A stretch of DNA of 64,000 nt from Falsirhodobacter sp. 20TX0035. Its GTDB lineage: Bacteria; Pseudomonadota; Alphaproteobacteria; Rhodobacterales; Rhodobacteraceae. Numbering within the stretch: the first letter of the stretch is position 1; each line of letters starts with the position of its first letter. A program made the translations under genes and the position numbers. The notes under the pieces were generated by a model. The model saw nothing but the letters and a program-made list of their open reading frames with translations, did not search any database and was not told the origin of the DNA. This document shows positions 22,183 to 31,407 of this stretch, piece by piece. The stretch covers positions 62,001 to 126,000 of the forward strand of contig NZ_JAQMHV010000002.1 in the NCBI RefSeq assembly GCF_028307215.1, in the 5' to 3' direction.

Positions 22183-22304
22183 GGCGGTCTTTCCGGGGTG
22201 CAGGGGGGCCTGCGGAGGACGAAGGGGGACGGAAGGACCGGGGCCCTGCCGCAGACGATGGGTCACCTCTGCGGTTGGGCCGCATCCCGGACGCGCCCCG
22301 CGCC

Positions 22305-22490
22305 GGGATTGGGTGGTCGCTGCGGCAGGTCTCCTGGCTTGCGGGTCACGGTTCGGGGCGGCCTTCCCGGGGAGGAACCCCAGTGGCACGGGTGCCCGTC
22401 ACTCTCCGCCTACAGTTGCGGGGGCAGCTGCGGATTGGCCCGAAGGCGCACCGCATTCCCTTTCAACCCGGCGGGTGCCGGGACCGAAGC
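22305..22490 (-). ncRNA. Cobalamin (B12) riboswitch
   Basis: On the minus strand the conserved B12-box, AGCCAGGAGACCTGCCG, is read across 22340-22323. Upstream of it in the RNA are GGGAAGGC, GCCACTGG, GCTGCCCCCGCAACTGTA (22428-22411), and a 5' hairpin built from CCCGGCACCCGCCGGG near 22485-22465. All match the cobalamin riboswitch in order and spacing. It sits between the promoter region and btuB. By family behaviour it represses btuBFCD-pduO when adenosyl- or hydroxocobalamin is bound. End coordinates are approximate. Confidence 0.95.
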
Positions 22491-22661
22491 AGGGCGCAGA
22501 TTTCAGGGTTGAGGGTTTGTGTCAAGCGGCGCGCGCCGGCGGGGGGAAGATGGCGGCGCGGGTGATGACAGCGCGCCACAGCCTTCGCGTGGAAGATGAG
22601 GAGGAACCGCAGGCCGCACTGGGCGCTTTTGGTGGGACATCAGTATCATCGGGGGCAACGG
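22491..22661. other. Divergent intergenic region upstream of the B12 riboswitch and the metallopeptidase
   Basis: Together with 22183-22490 this makes a 479-base gene-free stretch. The part nearest btuB is occupied by the riboswitch and its expression platform. The remaining 171 bases must carry promoters for both divergent genes, but I see no convincing -35/-10 pair, ECF-type site or dyad in it. Confidence 0.6.
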
Positions 22662-23516
22662 ATGCAGTGGCGTGGACGGCGTGGAAGCCAGAACATCGAG
22701 GATCGTCGGTCGCGCAGCGGCGGGCGTGCGGGCGGGATCGCCGTGGGTGGCGGAAGCGTGGGCCTGCTGGCGATCGTGGTGATCGGCTATTTCCTGGGTG
22801 TGGACCTGACGCCGCTGCTGAACGACCAATCGATGCAGAACACCGGGGGCGGAGAGATCACCGCCGCCGACGAGGAGGCGGCGCAGTTCGTGTCCGTGAC
22901 GCTGGCCGACACCGAGGACGTGTGGGCCACCGTGTTCCGCGAACAGCTGGGCGAAACGTACACCCCGGCGGCGCTGGTGCTCTACAAGGGCGTGACGCAG
23001 TCGCCCTGCGGCGGGGCCAGCGGGGCCACGGGGCCGTTCTACTGCCCCGGCGACCGGAAGGTGTATCTGGATACGGACTTCTTCGTGGCGATGGAACGGC
23101 AGCTGGGCGCGGGTGGCGATTTCGCGGCCGCCTATGTGGTCGCGCATGAGATCGGCCACCACGTGCAGGACGAACTGGGCATCCTGTCGCAGGCCAACGC
23201 TGCGCGTGGCAGTTCCAGCGAGGCGGACGCCAACGCGATTTCCGTCCGGATCGAGTTGCAGGCGGACTGCTTCGCCGGCATCTGGGCCCGGCACGCCGAG
23301 GCGCAGTTCGGGTCGATCGAGGCGGGCGACATGAACGAGGCGGTGAACGCCGCGCGCCAGATCGGCGACGATACCTTGCAGCGCAATGCAGGCCGCGTGC
23401 CCTCGCCGCACACCTTTACCCACGGGACGTCGGAACAGCGGTCGCGCTGGTTCCAGACGGGGCATGACAGCGGTCAGCTGGAATCCTGTGACACCTTTGC
23501 GGCCGAGCGTCTGTAA
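22662..23516 (+). CDS. ypfJ: Neutral zinc metallopeptidase, YpfJ family
   Basis: A 284-residue membrane-anchored protein. It has a basic N-terminus (MQWRGRRGSQNIEDRRS), one Gly/Val-rich TM helix at about 32-50, and a catalytic domain with the zinc motif HEIGHH. Further family features are PCGGASGATGPFYCPGD, ELQADCFAGIWARH and a C-terminal TFTHGTSEQRSRWF. The start at 22662 matches the family N-terminus; it also omits an upstream extension with no similarity. Cellular targets of YpfJ proteins are not established. Confidence 0.92.
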   Translation: MQWRGRRGSQNIEDRRSRSGGRAGGIAVGGGSVGLLAIVVIGYFLGVDLTPLLNDQSMQNTGGGEITAADEEAAQFVSVTLADTEDVWATVFREQLGETYTPAALVLYKGVTQSPCGGASGATGPFYCPGDRKVYLDTDFFVAMERQLGAGGDFAAAYVVAHEIGHHVQDELGILSQANAARGSSSEADANAISVRIELQADCFAGIWARHAEAQFGSIEAGDMNEAVNAARQIGDDTLQRNAGRVPSPHTFTHGTSEQRSRWFQTGHDSGQLESCDTFAAERL

Positions 23517-23553
23517 CCCAAGCCGAGGATGTTTCGCAGGAAAATGCAGCTTC

Positions 23554-23570
23554 TTCCGCTTCCTGCGGAA
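23554..23570 (+). other. Small hairpin overlapping the -35 of the next promoter
   Basis: TTCCGC at 23554-23559 pairs with GCGGAA at 23565-23570 around a 5-base loop, 38 bases after the metallopeptidase stop. No T-run follows, so it is a poor terminator. The right arm contains the first bases of the GGAAC promoter element, so the dyad could also be a protein site. Confidence 0.3.
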
Positions 23571-23591
23571 CCTTGCCGATCAACTTGCGTT
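23567..23591 (+). promoter_or_regulatory. EcfG-type promoter (GGAAC-N16-CGTT) for the membrane protein gene
   Basis: GGAAC at 23567-23571 and CGTT at 23588-23591 are separated by exactly 16 bases, 60 bases before the start codon of the downstream membrane protein. This is a full match to the alphaproteobacterial general-stress sigma consensus. A second full match precedes the PRC-barrel gene at 2917-2941. Confidence 0.65.
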
Positions 23592-23651
23592 CACTGGACG
23601 GTGATGCGTTCCTAAGCCCCGGGTCGGGGCTGCGCGTCCTGGGAGCAGACT

Positions 23652-24545
23652 ATGACATACACGACATCACCCGGTACCACCTCCGCCGTGGACACCTTGA
23701 CCGAGGACGCGCGGTATCGCCACAAGAACATCTCGTGGGGTGCGGTTCTTGCGGGCGTCGCCGTTGCACTGATCGTGCACGTGCTGCTGAGCCTGCTGGG
23801 CATCGGCATCGGGATGGCCACGCTGGATCCGGGCACAGGCGACAATCCCGCCGCGTCCACCTTCTCTGTCGCGTCGGCGGCGTGGTATGCCGTTTCGGGC
23901 ATCATCGCGGCCTTTGCGGGCGGCTTCGTCGCTGCGCGCCTGTCGGGCCGCGCCACGGCGCAGATCGGCGGCCTGCACGGCCTGACCGTGTTCGCCGTGA
24001 CGACGCTGTTCATGCTGTACCTGCTGTCGTCGTCGATCGGTTCGATCGTGGGCGGCACGTTCAGCGGCATCTCCAGCGCCGTGGGCGGGCTGAGCCAGAC
24101 GGTTGCGCAGGCCGCGGGCCCCGCGCTGGAAAACGCGAACCCGCTGGACGCGCTGGAGCGTCAGGTCCGTTCGACCGGCAATGATCCGGAAGCGCTGCGC
24201 CAGAATGCCGTGGACGCGATCCGCGCGCTGGCCACCGCAGATGAGAACGGCGCCGACGCCGCCCGTCAGGAAGCCGCGCAGGCCCTGGCCGATGCGCGCA
24301 ACATCCCTCTGCCGGAAGCCCAGCAGCAGGTGGCCCAGATGGAACAGCAGTACCGCGAGACCGTCGAGCAGGCCCGTCAGACCGCTGTCGAAGCGGCCGA
24401 CACCGCCGCGAATGCCCTGACCGTGGGCGCGCTGGCCGCCTTTGTGGCCCTGCTGGCCGGTGCCATCGCCGCCTTCCTGGGTGGCCGCAGCGGCGTCGTC
24501 GCCCCGGTGACGCATGTGACCACCACCCGTGACGTTCGTCACTGA
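23652..24545 (+). CDS. PhnA-like/TIGR-type integral membrane protein with coiled-coil insert, stress-promoter controlled
   Basis: A 297-residue protein. Two TM helices lie at about 27-50 and 74-96, with a third around 104-126 (HGLTVFAVTTLFMLYLLSSS). A long soluble region over 150-265 is rich in Ala, Gln and Glu with coiled-coil character, and a last TM helix over 268-288 ends in GG(R). Alphaproteobacterial relatives are often annotated PhnA-like, but nothing here resembles a phosphonate enzyme. The start has GGGAG upstream. A stress-type promoter precedes it and two hairpins follow, so it is probably monocistronic. The role is unknown; envelope stress is an inference from the promoter. Confidence 0.75.
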   Translation: MTYTTSPGTTSAVDTLTEDARYRHKNISWGAVLAGVAVALIVHVLLSLLGIGIGMATLDPGTGDNPAASTFSVASAAWYAVSGIIAAFAGGFVAARLSGRATAQIGGLHGLTVFAVTTLFMLYLLSSSIGSIVGGTFSGISSAVGGLSQTVAQAAGPALENANPLDALERQVRSTGNDPEALRQNAVDAIRALATADENGADAARQEAAQALADARNIPLPEAQQQVAQMEQQYRETVEQARQTAVEAADTAANALTVGALAAFVALLAGAIAAFLGGRSGVVAPVTHVTTTRDVRH

Positions 24546-24554
24546 ATGAAGAAA

Positions 24555-24574
24555 GGGCGGCCGCAAGGCCGCCC
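24555..24574 (+). terminator. Hairpin with GCAA tetraloop after the membrane protein gene
   Basis: GGGCGGCC at 24555-24562 pairs perfectly with 24567-24574 around a GCAA tetraloop, 10 bases after the stop codon. A weak T-rich tail follows. It is the first of two hairpins in tandem. Confidence 0.55.
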
Positions 24575-24591
24575 GATCCCGTTCTTTCCTG

Positions 24592-24623
24592 CGCCACCGG
24601 CCCCCGCGGCCGGTGGCGTTTTT
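24592..24623 (+). terminator. Rho-independent terminator
   Basis: An 11-base perfect stem (24592-24602 with 24608-24618, loop CCCGC) is followed immediately by five T residues on the plus strand. It ends the stress membrane-protein transcript and stands 5 bases from the stop of the converging glf gene, which may use the same stem. Confidence 0.9.
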
Positions 24624-24627
24624 CATG

Positions 24628-25920
<1,293 letters not shown>

Positions 25921-25939
25921 TTATGTTTTAAGAGACCGA

Positions 25940-27082
25940 ATGGCCACGCGCATCATCGCAGTTTCGGATTTCTGCGATCCGACCCCTCCGACCCCGACCT
26001 CCCCTGCGCCGGATGCGGCCCGCGCCTTCTGGCGGGCGACGCCCTTGCCCCACCCCGGCCCGCGCCCCGACGTGGTGGGCGGGTATCTGGAACGGTTGCC
26101 GCTGGCCTGTGTGGCGGCTGGGCTGGTGGACAGCGCCGAGGTGTGGCGCTTTGCCGGGGATGACGCGCGGCACGATCCGGTGGGGGTGAAGGGGCCGGAA
26201 GGGCTGATCTATCGCACGCTGCGGGCGGACGGGCATTCGGCGCCTTACGGGTCGGTCGATGCGCTGGCGCATATCGCGGTGCATGGCGCGCCGAAGATCC
26301 TGTGCGTCTGGGGCCTTGGCGTGAACGAGGCGTTGCTGGAGGCCTGCGCGGACAGCGTGATCGTCTACAATTCGATCGACGCGCCGGCGCTGCGGCTGCC
26401 GCCGGAGGTCAGCCGGCATGTCGACCTGTTCCTGACCGGTGCCGAGTGGCAGTCGGACGAGATCCGGGCCCGCCATCCGGACGCGCTGTGCGCCGTGCTG
26501 CCGATCGGGCCGGACTTCGCGTCGGACCGGACGTTCTTTCCGACGGGGGCGGCGAAGGACTATGACGTCGTCTATGTGGCGGCGACGCAACCCTACAAGC
26601 GGCACGACCTTCTGTTGGACGCGCTGGCGCGTCTGCCGGGGCGGCGGGCGCTGTGCGTGGTAGGCTATGGCCACATGACCGGTGATCTGCGCGCCGAGGG
26701 CGAGCGGCGGGGGTTGCAGATCGACTGGGTGGGGCCGGTGGATCATGGCGAGGTGAACCGCCTGATCAACCGCGCCAAGGTGGGCGTGGTCTGCGGCGTG
26801 GACGATGGCGCGCCCGCGATCCTGACGGAATACATGCTGGCCGGGCTTCCGGTTCTGGCCAATGCGGGGCTGGTCTGCGGGCGGCAATACATCCGCCCCG
26901 ACACCGGGCGCGTGGCGTCCGAGGCGGAGTTTGCCCAAGTTCTGGGCGAGCTGATCGACAGCGCCCATACCTATGACCCGCGGCCGGTGGTGCAGCGGAA
27001 CTGGACGTGGCCCCATTCGGTTAAGAAGCTGGCGGATTTGCTGGATCACGCGCGGCAGCGCAAGAAAGAGGTGTATGCATGA
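25940..27082 (+). CDS. Glycosyltransferase, GT4-like (saccharide locus)
   Basis: A 380-residue GT-B fold protein. The N-terminal half is diverged and begins MATRIIAVSDFCDPTPPTPT with a proline-rich stretch. The C-terminal nucleotide-sugar domain is recognisable through YDVVYVAATQPYKRHDLLLDAL, LQIDWVGPVDHGEVN and the EYMLAGLPVLAN segment, where the E-x7-E-type pair is weak. The start at 25940 is the first plausible one after the divergent region, with a weak AGAGA site. It overlaps the next glycosyltransferase by 4 bases. Donor and acceptor are not predictable. Confidence 0.8.
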   Translation: MATRIIAVSDFCDPTPPTPTSPAPDAARAFWRATPLPHPGPRPDVVGGYLERLPLACVAAGLVDSAEVWRFAGDDARHDPVGVKGPEGLIYRTLRADGHSAPYGSVDALAHIAVHGAPKILCVWGLGVNEALLEACADSVIVYNSIDAPALRLPPEVSRHVDLFLTGAEWQSDEIRARHPDALCAVLPIGPDFASDRTFFPTGAAKDYDVVYVAATQPYKRHDLLLDALARLPGRRALCVVGYGHMTGDLRAEGERRGLQIDWVGPVDHGEVNRLINRAKVGVVCGVDDGAPAILTEYMLAGLPVLANAGLVCGRQYIRPDTGRVASEAEFAQVLGELIDSAHTYDPRPVVQRNWTWPHSVKKLADLLDHARQRKKEVYA

Positions 27083-28239
27083 ACGTATTGCCCATCGACC
27101 CCCTTCTTGCCAAACCCGCGCCGCTGATCTGTTTTTCCCATCTTCGCTGGGATTTCGTGCTGCAGCGCCCCCAGCACCTGATGTCGCGGTTCGCGCAGGA
27201 ACGCCCCGTCTGGTTCTGGGAGGAGATGATCCCCACGGACCATCACCTTGCCTATCTGGAATTCCACGCCTTCGAGGGGACGAGCGTGCAGGCGATCCGC
27301 CCGCGCGTGCCCGCCCGCCTGTCGGCCGAGGAAGCGGCCCAGGCGCTGTCGGGGCTGCTGGACCAGCTTCTGGCGATCACGGGGGCGCATCAGCCGGTGC
27401 TGTGGTTCTATACCCCGCAGATGTGGCCGATCGCGCGGCATCTGCGCCCCGCGGCCGTGGTCTACGACTGCATGGACGAGCTGTCGAACTTCCGCTTCGC
27501 CCCGCCGGACCTTCAGCGCAACGAGGCGGCGCTGCTGGCGGCGGCCGACGTGGTCTTCACCGGCGGCTACAGCCTTTATGAGGCGAAGCGGCACCAGCAC
27601 GGGAACATCCATCCCTTCCCCTCGGCCGTGGAGGCGGAGCATTTCGGGGCGGCGCGGGCCATGCGCTGCGATCCGGCGGATCAGGCGGGCATTCCGCATC
27701 CGCGCCTTGGCTATTACGGCGTGATCGACGAACGGCTGGATCTGGACCTTCTGCGCGACGTGGCGGCGGCGCGGCCCGACTGGCACATCGTGATGGTGGG
27801 GCCGGTGGCAAAGCTGGCGCCGGGCGATCTGCCGCGGGCGGCGAACATTCACTGGCTGGGGCAGAAGGGCTACGGCGAACTGCCCGCCTATCTGTCCGGG
27901 TGGGACGTGGCGCTGATGCCGTTTGCCATCAACGAGGCGACGCGCTTCATCAGCCCGACCAAAACGCCGGAATATCTGGCGGGCGGGCGCCAGGTCGTGT
28001 CCACCCCCGTGCGCGACGTGGTGCGCCATTACGGCGACGTGGAGGCGGTGCGGATCGCGGATGACGCCGCCGGCTTCGTGCAGGCCTGCGAGGCGGCGCT
28101 GGCGACCGGCCCCGGCCCCTGGTTGGACAAGGTGGACCGCGTGCTCGCCGAGATGAGCTGGGACAGCACCTTTGCCCATATGAAGCGGCTTCTGGACGGC
28201 GCGCAGCTGGTGCCGCTGCGGGCCGGAGTGTCCGGGTGA
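27079..28239 (+). CDS. Glycosyltransferase family 1/4-like protein
   Basis: A 386-residue GT-B protein. It has the motif FSHLRWDFVLQRPQHLMSRFA near residue 20, typical of exopolysaccharide glycosyltransferases annotated as TuaH-like or family 1. VVYDCMDELSNFRFAP follows, then GYYGVIDERLDLDLL and the acceptor-loop sequence YLSGWDVALMPFAIN...RFISPTKTPEYLAGG. It starts at ATG 27079 inside the previous gene's stop and overlaps the following gene by 4 bases. It presumably adds one sugar of the same glycan. Confidence 0.85.
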   Translation: MNVLPIDPLLAKPAPLICFSHLRWDFVLQRPQHLMSRFAQERPVWFWEEMIPTDHHLAYLEFHAFEGTSVQAIRPRVPARLSAEEAAQALSGLLDQLLAITGAHQPVLWFYTPQMWPIARHLRPAAVVYDCMDELSNFRFAPPDLQRNEAALLAAADVVFTGGYSLYEAKRHQHGNIHPFPSAVEAEHFGAARAMRCDPADQAGIPHPRLGYYGVIDERLDLDLLRDVAAARPDWHIVMVGPVAKLAPGDLPRAANIHWLGQKGYGELPAYLSGWDVALMPFAINEATRFISPTKTPEYLAGGRQVVSTPVRDVVRHYGDVEAVRIADDAAGFVQACEAALATGPGPWLDKVDRVLAEMSWDSTFAHMKRLLDGAQLVPLRAGVSG

Positions 28240-30299
28240 CACCAGCCTTTGACGTGGTTCTGGCGACCGACAGTGCGGAGCCTTCGGGCGTCGGGCGCAT
28301 GATGCTGACGCTGGCCGGGGGGCTGTCGGGGGTGCGGCTGCTGTTTGCCGATCATGCGGCCGGCCGGGCACTGGTGGCGCAGGCCCGGACGCGGGGGCTG
28401 GAGGCCGCCGTTGTGGCGGACGGGGCGTGGGACATCGCGTTCCGGGGGGCGGCGCTGGTCAACGTGCATGCGGGCATCGGCTGGGAAAGCCACGGGCTGT
28501 GCAAGATCGCGCGGGACAGCGGCGCGATCGTCGTGCGGACAGAGCATCTGCCTTGGCTGCTGACCGATCCCGGCCAAGTCGAGGAATACAAGGCGGCGCT
28601 GGCGCGGGTGGATGGGGTGATCACGGTCAGCCGCGCCAGTGCTGACAGCTGGGCGCCGGTGCTGGCGGCGATGCGGCCCGGCCTGCCGCTGCGGTCGATC
28701 CCCAACGGCGTGCTGGCGGCACGGCGCGACCGGGTGGTGCCGCCGGTGCCGACGATCCTGTGCGTGGCGCGGTTCACGGCACAAAAGAACCATTCCGTCC
28801 TGATCCATGCGATGGCGCGGCTGCGCCGGACGCATCCCGACGCGCGCCTGATCCTTGCGGGCTCCGGGCCGGAGGAGGCGCGCATCCGCGGCCGCATCGC
28901 CCGCCATGGCGTGCGGGCCGAGATCCTCGGCCCTTCGGACGACGTGCCGGGGCTGATGGCGGGGGCGGACGTGATGGTGCTGCCCTCGGCCTTCGAGGGG
29001 TTGCCGCTGGTGGTGCTGGAGGCGATGGCCGCGGGATGCCCGGTGGTCGCCACCCGCATCGGCGGCGTGACCGAGGCGCTTGGCGACGATCACCCGTGGC
29101 TGGTGCCGGCGGGGGACGCGCGCGCCCTTGCGGCGGCGCTGGCCGAGGCGCTGGACCGCCCGGACCTGCGGGACCGCATGGCTGCCCGTCAGAAGGCCCG
29201 CTTCGCCCAAGGCTACACCGCCGACCGCATGGCCGCGGACACCAACGCGTTCTTCACCACCCTGTTGCAGACAAGACAAAGGACGACCCCCATGACGACA
29301 CGGCTCGGTTTTATCGGCGCGGGGGGCATTGCCCATCGCCACTTCGGCGTGCTGGAGCATATGGCGGATGTGCGCATCGCCGCCATTGCCGATCCGGACA
29401 CCGGACGGGCCGAGGAGGCTGGGCGGCGTTTCGGGGCGGCGGTGTTCGCCGACCACGCGGCCATGCTGGACACGGTGGAGCTAGACGCCGTGTTCATCTG
29501 CGTGCCGCCCTTCGCGCATGGGGACGTGGAACGCGCCTGCATCGCGCGCGGCCTGCCCTTCTTTGTGGAAAAGCCGCTGTCGCTGGACCTGAAGCTGGCC
29601 GAGGAGATTTCCGCTGAGGTGGAGGAAGCGGGCCTGATCACCGCCGTGGGGTATCACTGGCGGTATCTGGACACGGTGGACGAGGCGCGGGCGCAGCTGG
29701 CGCAGAACCCCGCGCACCTGATGACCGGCTTCTGGCTGGACCAGACCCCGCCGCCCCAATGGTGGTGGCGCGAGGACGGTTCGGGCGGGCAGGTCGTGGA
29801 ACAGGCGACACATGTGATCGACCTTGCCCGTTTCCTAGCCGGCGATGTGACGGAGGCGTTCGGTCTGGCCGCGCGCCGCGACCGGCCGGATTTCAACGGG
29901 CTGACGGTGCCCACGGCCACCACGGCCAGCCTGCGCTTTGCCAGCGGGGCGATCGCCAACCTGTCGGCCACCTGCCTGCTGCGCTGGAACCACCGCGTGG
30001 GCCTGCACGTCTATGCCGACGCTCTGGCGATGGAGATCACGGATCACGACATCATGGTGGATGTGGGCCGCGGCCGCCCGGTGCGCCACGCCGAGGGCGA
30101 TCCCGTCTGGCGCGAGGACCGCGATTTCATCGACGCCGTGCAGGGCAAGGAGAACCGCATCCGCTGCCCCTATGCCGAGGCGCTGGAAACGCATCGCGTG
30201 GCGCTGGCCATCTCGCAATCCGCGGCCTCGGGCGCGGTCGTGAAGATGGAGGTGCTGCGGTCCAACCCGCAGCCGTTTTTTCGTGAAACCGCTTCGTAG
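28236..30299 (+). CDS. Fusion: GT4 glycosyltransferase + Gfo/Idh/MocA oxidoreductase
   Basis: A single 687-codon frame. Residues 1-345 are a complete GT4 transferase (SGVGRMMLTLAGGL; HAGIGWESHG; ILCVARFTAQKNHSVLIHAM; FEGLPLVVLEAMAAGCPVVA with the family Glu pair). Residues 353-687 are a complete NAD(P)-dependent Gfo/Idh/MocA oxidoreductase (GFIGAGGIAHRH, then FVEKP at 443-447 and a C-terminal sugar-binding beta sheet). The linker has no stop. An internal ATG at 29292 (Met353) has AAAGGA 8 bases upstream, so the oxidoreductase may also be made separately. The usual partner of this Gfo type in glycan loci is a zinc-ADH domain; here that is the next gene. Confidence 0.87.
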   Translation: MTPAFDVVLATDSAEPSGVGRMMLTLAGGLSGVRLLFADHAAGRALVAQARTRGLEAAVVADGAWDIAFRGAALVNVHAGIGWESHGLCKIARDSGAIVVRTEHLPWLLTDPGQVEEYKAALARVDGVITVSRASADSWAPVLAAMRPGLPLRSIPNGVLAARRDRVVPPVPTILCVARFTAQKNHSVLIHAMARLRRTHPDARLILAGSGPEEARIRGRIARHGVRAEILGPSDDVPGLMAGADVMVLPSAFEGLPLVVLEAMAAGCPVVATRIGGVTEALGDDHPWLVPAGDARALAAALAEALDRPDLRDRMAARQKARFAQGYTADRMAADTNAFFTTLLQTRQRTTPMTTRLGFIGAGGIAHRHFGVLEHMADVRIAAIADPDTGRAEEAGRRFGAAVFADHAAMLDTVELDAVFICVPPFAHGDVERACIARGLPFFVEKPLSLDLKLAEEISAEVEEAGLITAVGYHWRYLDTVDEARAQLAQNPAHLMTGFWLDQTPPPQWWWREDGSGGQVVEQATHVIDLARFLAGDVTEAFGLAARRDRPDFNGLTVPTATTASLRFASGAIANLSATCLLRWNHRVGLHVYADALAMEITDHDIMVDVGRGRPVRHAEGDPVWREDRDFIDAVQGKENRIRCPYAEALETHRVALAISQSAASGAVVKMEVLRSNPQPFFRETAS

Positions 30300-30300
30300 G

Positions 30301-31407
30301 ATGCCCGCCCTGCCGCACCAGCACCGCCACATCCGCAGCCTTGGGATCGAGCGTCCGAACGAGCCCTACTTCTTCGGCTATGACGAGGGCCCGGCGGGCG
30401 ACGGGCAGCTGCGGCTGGACCTGATGTATTCGGGGATCAGCGCGGGAACCGAGCTGACCTTCATGAAGGGCACGAACCCCTACCTGCACAGCCGCTGGGA
30501 CGAGGGCCGCGGCGTGTTCGTGGAAGGGGAGGCCTCGGCGCATTATCCGGTCAACTTCCTGGGCTACATGGAAGTGGCGCGGGTGATCGACGCGCGCGCC
30601 GGCGGTTTCCGCAACGGCGACGTGCTGGCCACGACCTTCGGGCACAAGACGGGCCACACCGCCAACCCCGACCACGACCTGCTGCTGCCGATGCCCGAAG
30701 GGATCGACCCGATGCTGGGGGTCTTTGTGGCGCAGATGGGGCCGATCGCGGCCAACGGCATCCTGCACGCCGACGCCGAACAGTTCGGCGCGCATGTGCC
30801 GCATCTGGGCGCGGGCGTCGCGGGGCGGCCGGTGCTGGTCTGGGGCGGCGGCACGGTCGGCCTGTTCTGCGCGCTGTTCGCCCGCCGGGCGGGCGCGTCC
30901 GAGGTGGTGGTCGTCGATCCCTCGGGCTGGCGGCAGGATCTGGCGCGGCGCATGGGTTTCGCCGCGATGGGCGAGGACGAGGCGTGGCGCTACGCCAAGG
31001 CCCGCTGGAATTCCAAGTCGGGCCGCGGGGCGGAGATCGTGTTCCAGACCCGCGCCCATTCCGGCAGCCTGCATCTGGCGCTGCGGGCCTTGCAGCCGCA
31101 GGGCACCATCATCGACCTGGCCTTCTATCAGGGCGGGCTGAACGACGCGCGGCTGGGGGAGGAGTTCCACCACAACGGGCTGTCCATCCGCTGCGCCCAG
31201 ATCAACCGGATGCCGCGCCCGGTGGCGGCGGCCTGGAACCAGCGCCGGCTGGCGCAGGAAACGCTGGCTTTGCTTGCGACCGACGGCGAGGCGATCCGCC
31301 AGCACATGATCACCCATGTGGTGCCCTATGATGACGCGCCGGACTTCCTGCGCCATCTGGTCCGCGACCGGCCCGAATTCCTCCAGATCGTGCTGGAGCA
31401 TTCGTGA
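30301..31407 (+). CDS. Zinc-ADH-like (MDR) dehydrogenase of the saccharide locus
   Basis: A 368-residue medium-chain dehydrogenase/reductase. It has a GroES-like N-terminus (LDLMYSGISAGTELTFMKG), a Rossmann domain with VLVWGGGTVGLFCALFARRAG near residue 180, and FLGYMEVARVI. The catalytic-zinc Cys/His set of classical alcohol dehydrogenases is not obvious. Proteins of this type occur fused to Gfo/Idh/MocA domains in glycan clusters (bi-domain oxidoreductases). An ATG at 30301 is chosen; a GTG at 30283 would overlap the previous gene by 17 bases. It likely modifies a sugar or cyclitol with the neighbouring Gfo domain. Confidence 0.8.
   Translation: MPALPHQHRHIRSLGIERPNEPYFFGYDEGPAGDGQLRLDLMYSGISAGTELTFMKGTNPYLHSRWDEGRGVFVEGEASAHYPVNFLGYMEVARVIDARAGGFRNGDVLATTFGHKTGHTANPDHDLLLPMPEGIDPMLGVFVAQMGPIAANGILHADAEQFGAHVPHLGAGVAGRPVLVWGGGTVGLFCALFARRAGASEVVVVDPSGWRQDLARRMGFAAMGEDEAWRYAKARWNSKSGRGAEIVFQTRAHSGSLHLALRALQPQGTIIDLAFYQGGLNDARLGEEFHHNGLSIRCAQINRMPRPVAAAWNQRRLAQETLALLATDGEAIRQHMITHVVPYDDAPDFLRHLVRDRPEFLQIVLEHS

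Noticed and set aside
22183-22304. A leader peptide between the B12 riboswitch and btuB
   Set aside because: Short frames exist but none has a convincing ribosome site; the stretch is better explained as the riboswitch expression platform.
30283-30300. A GTG start at 30283 for the zinc-ADH-like gene
   Set aside because: No ribosome site precedes it and it adds non-conserved residues; the ATG at 30301 was preferred, though the overlap makes either possible.
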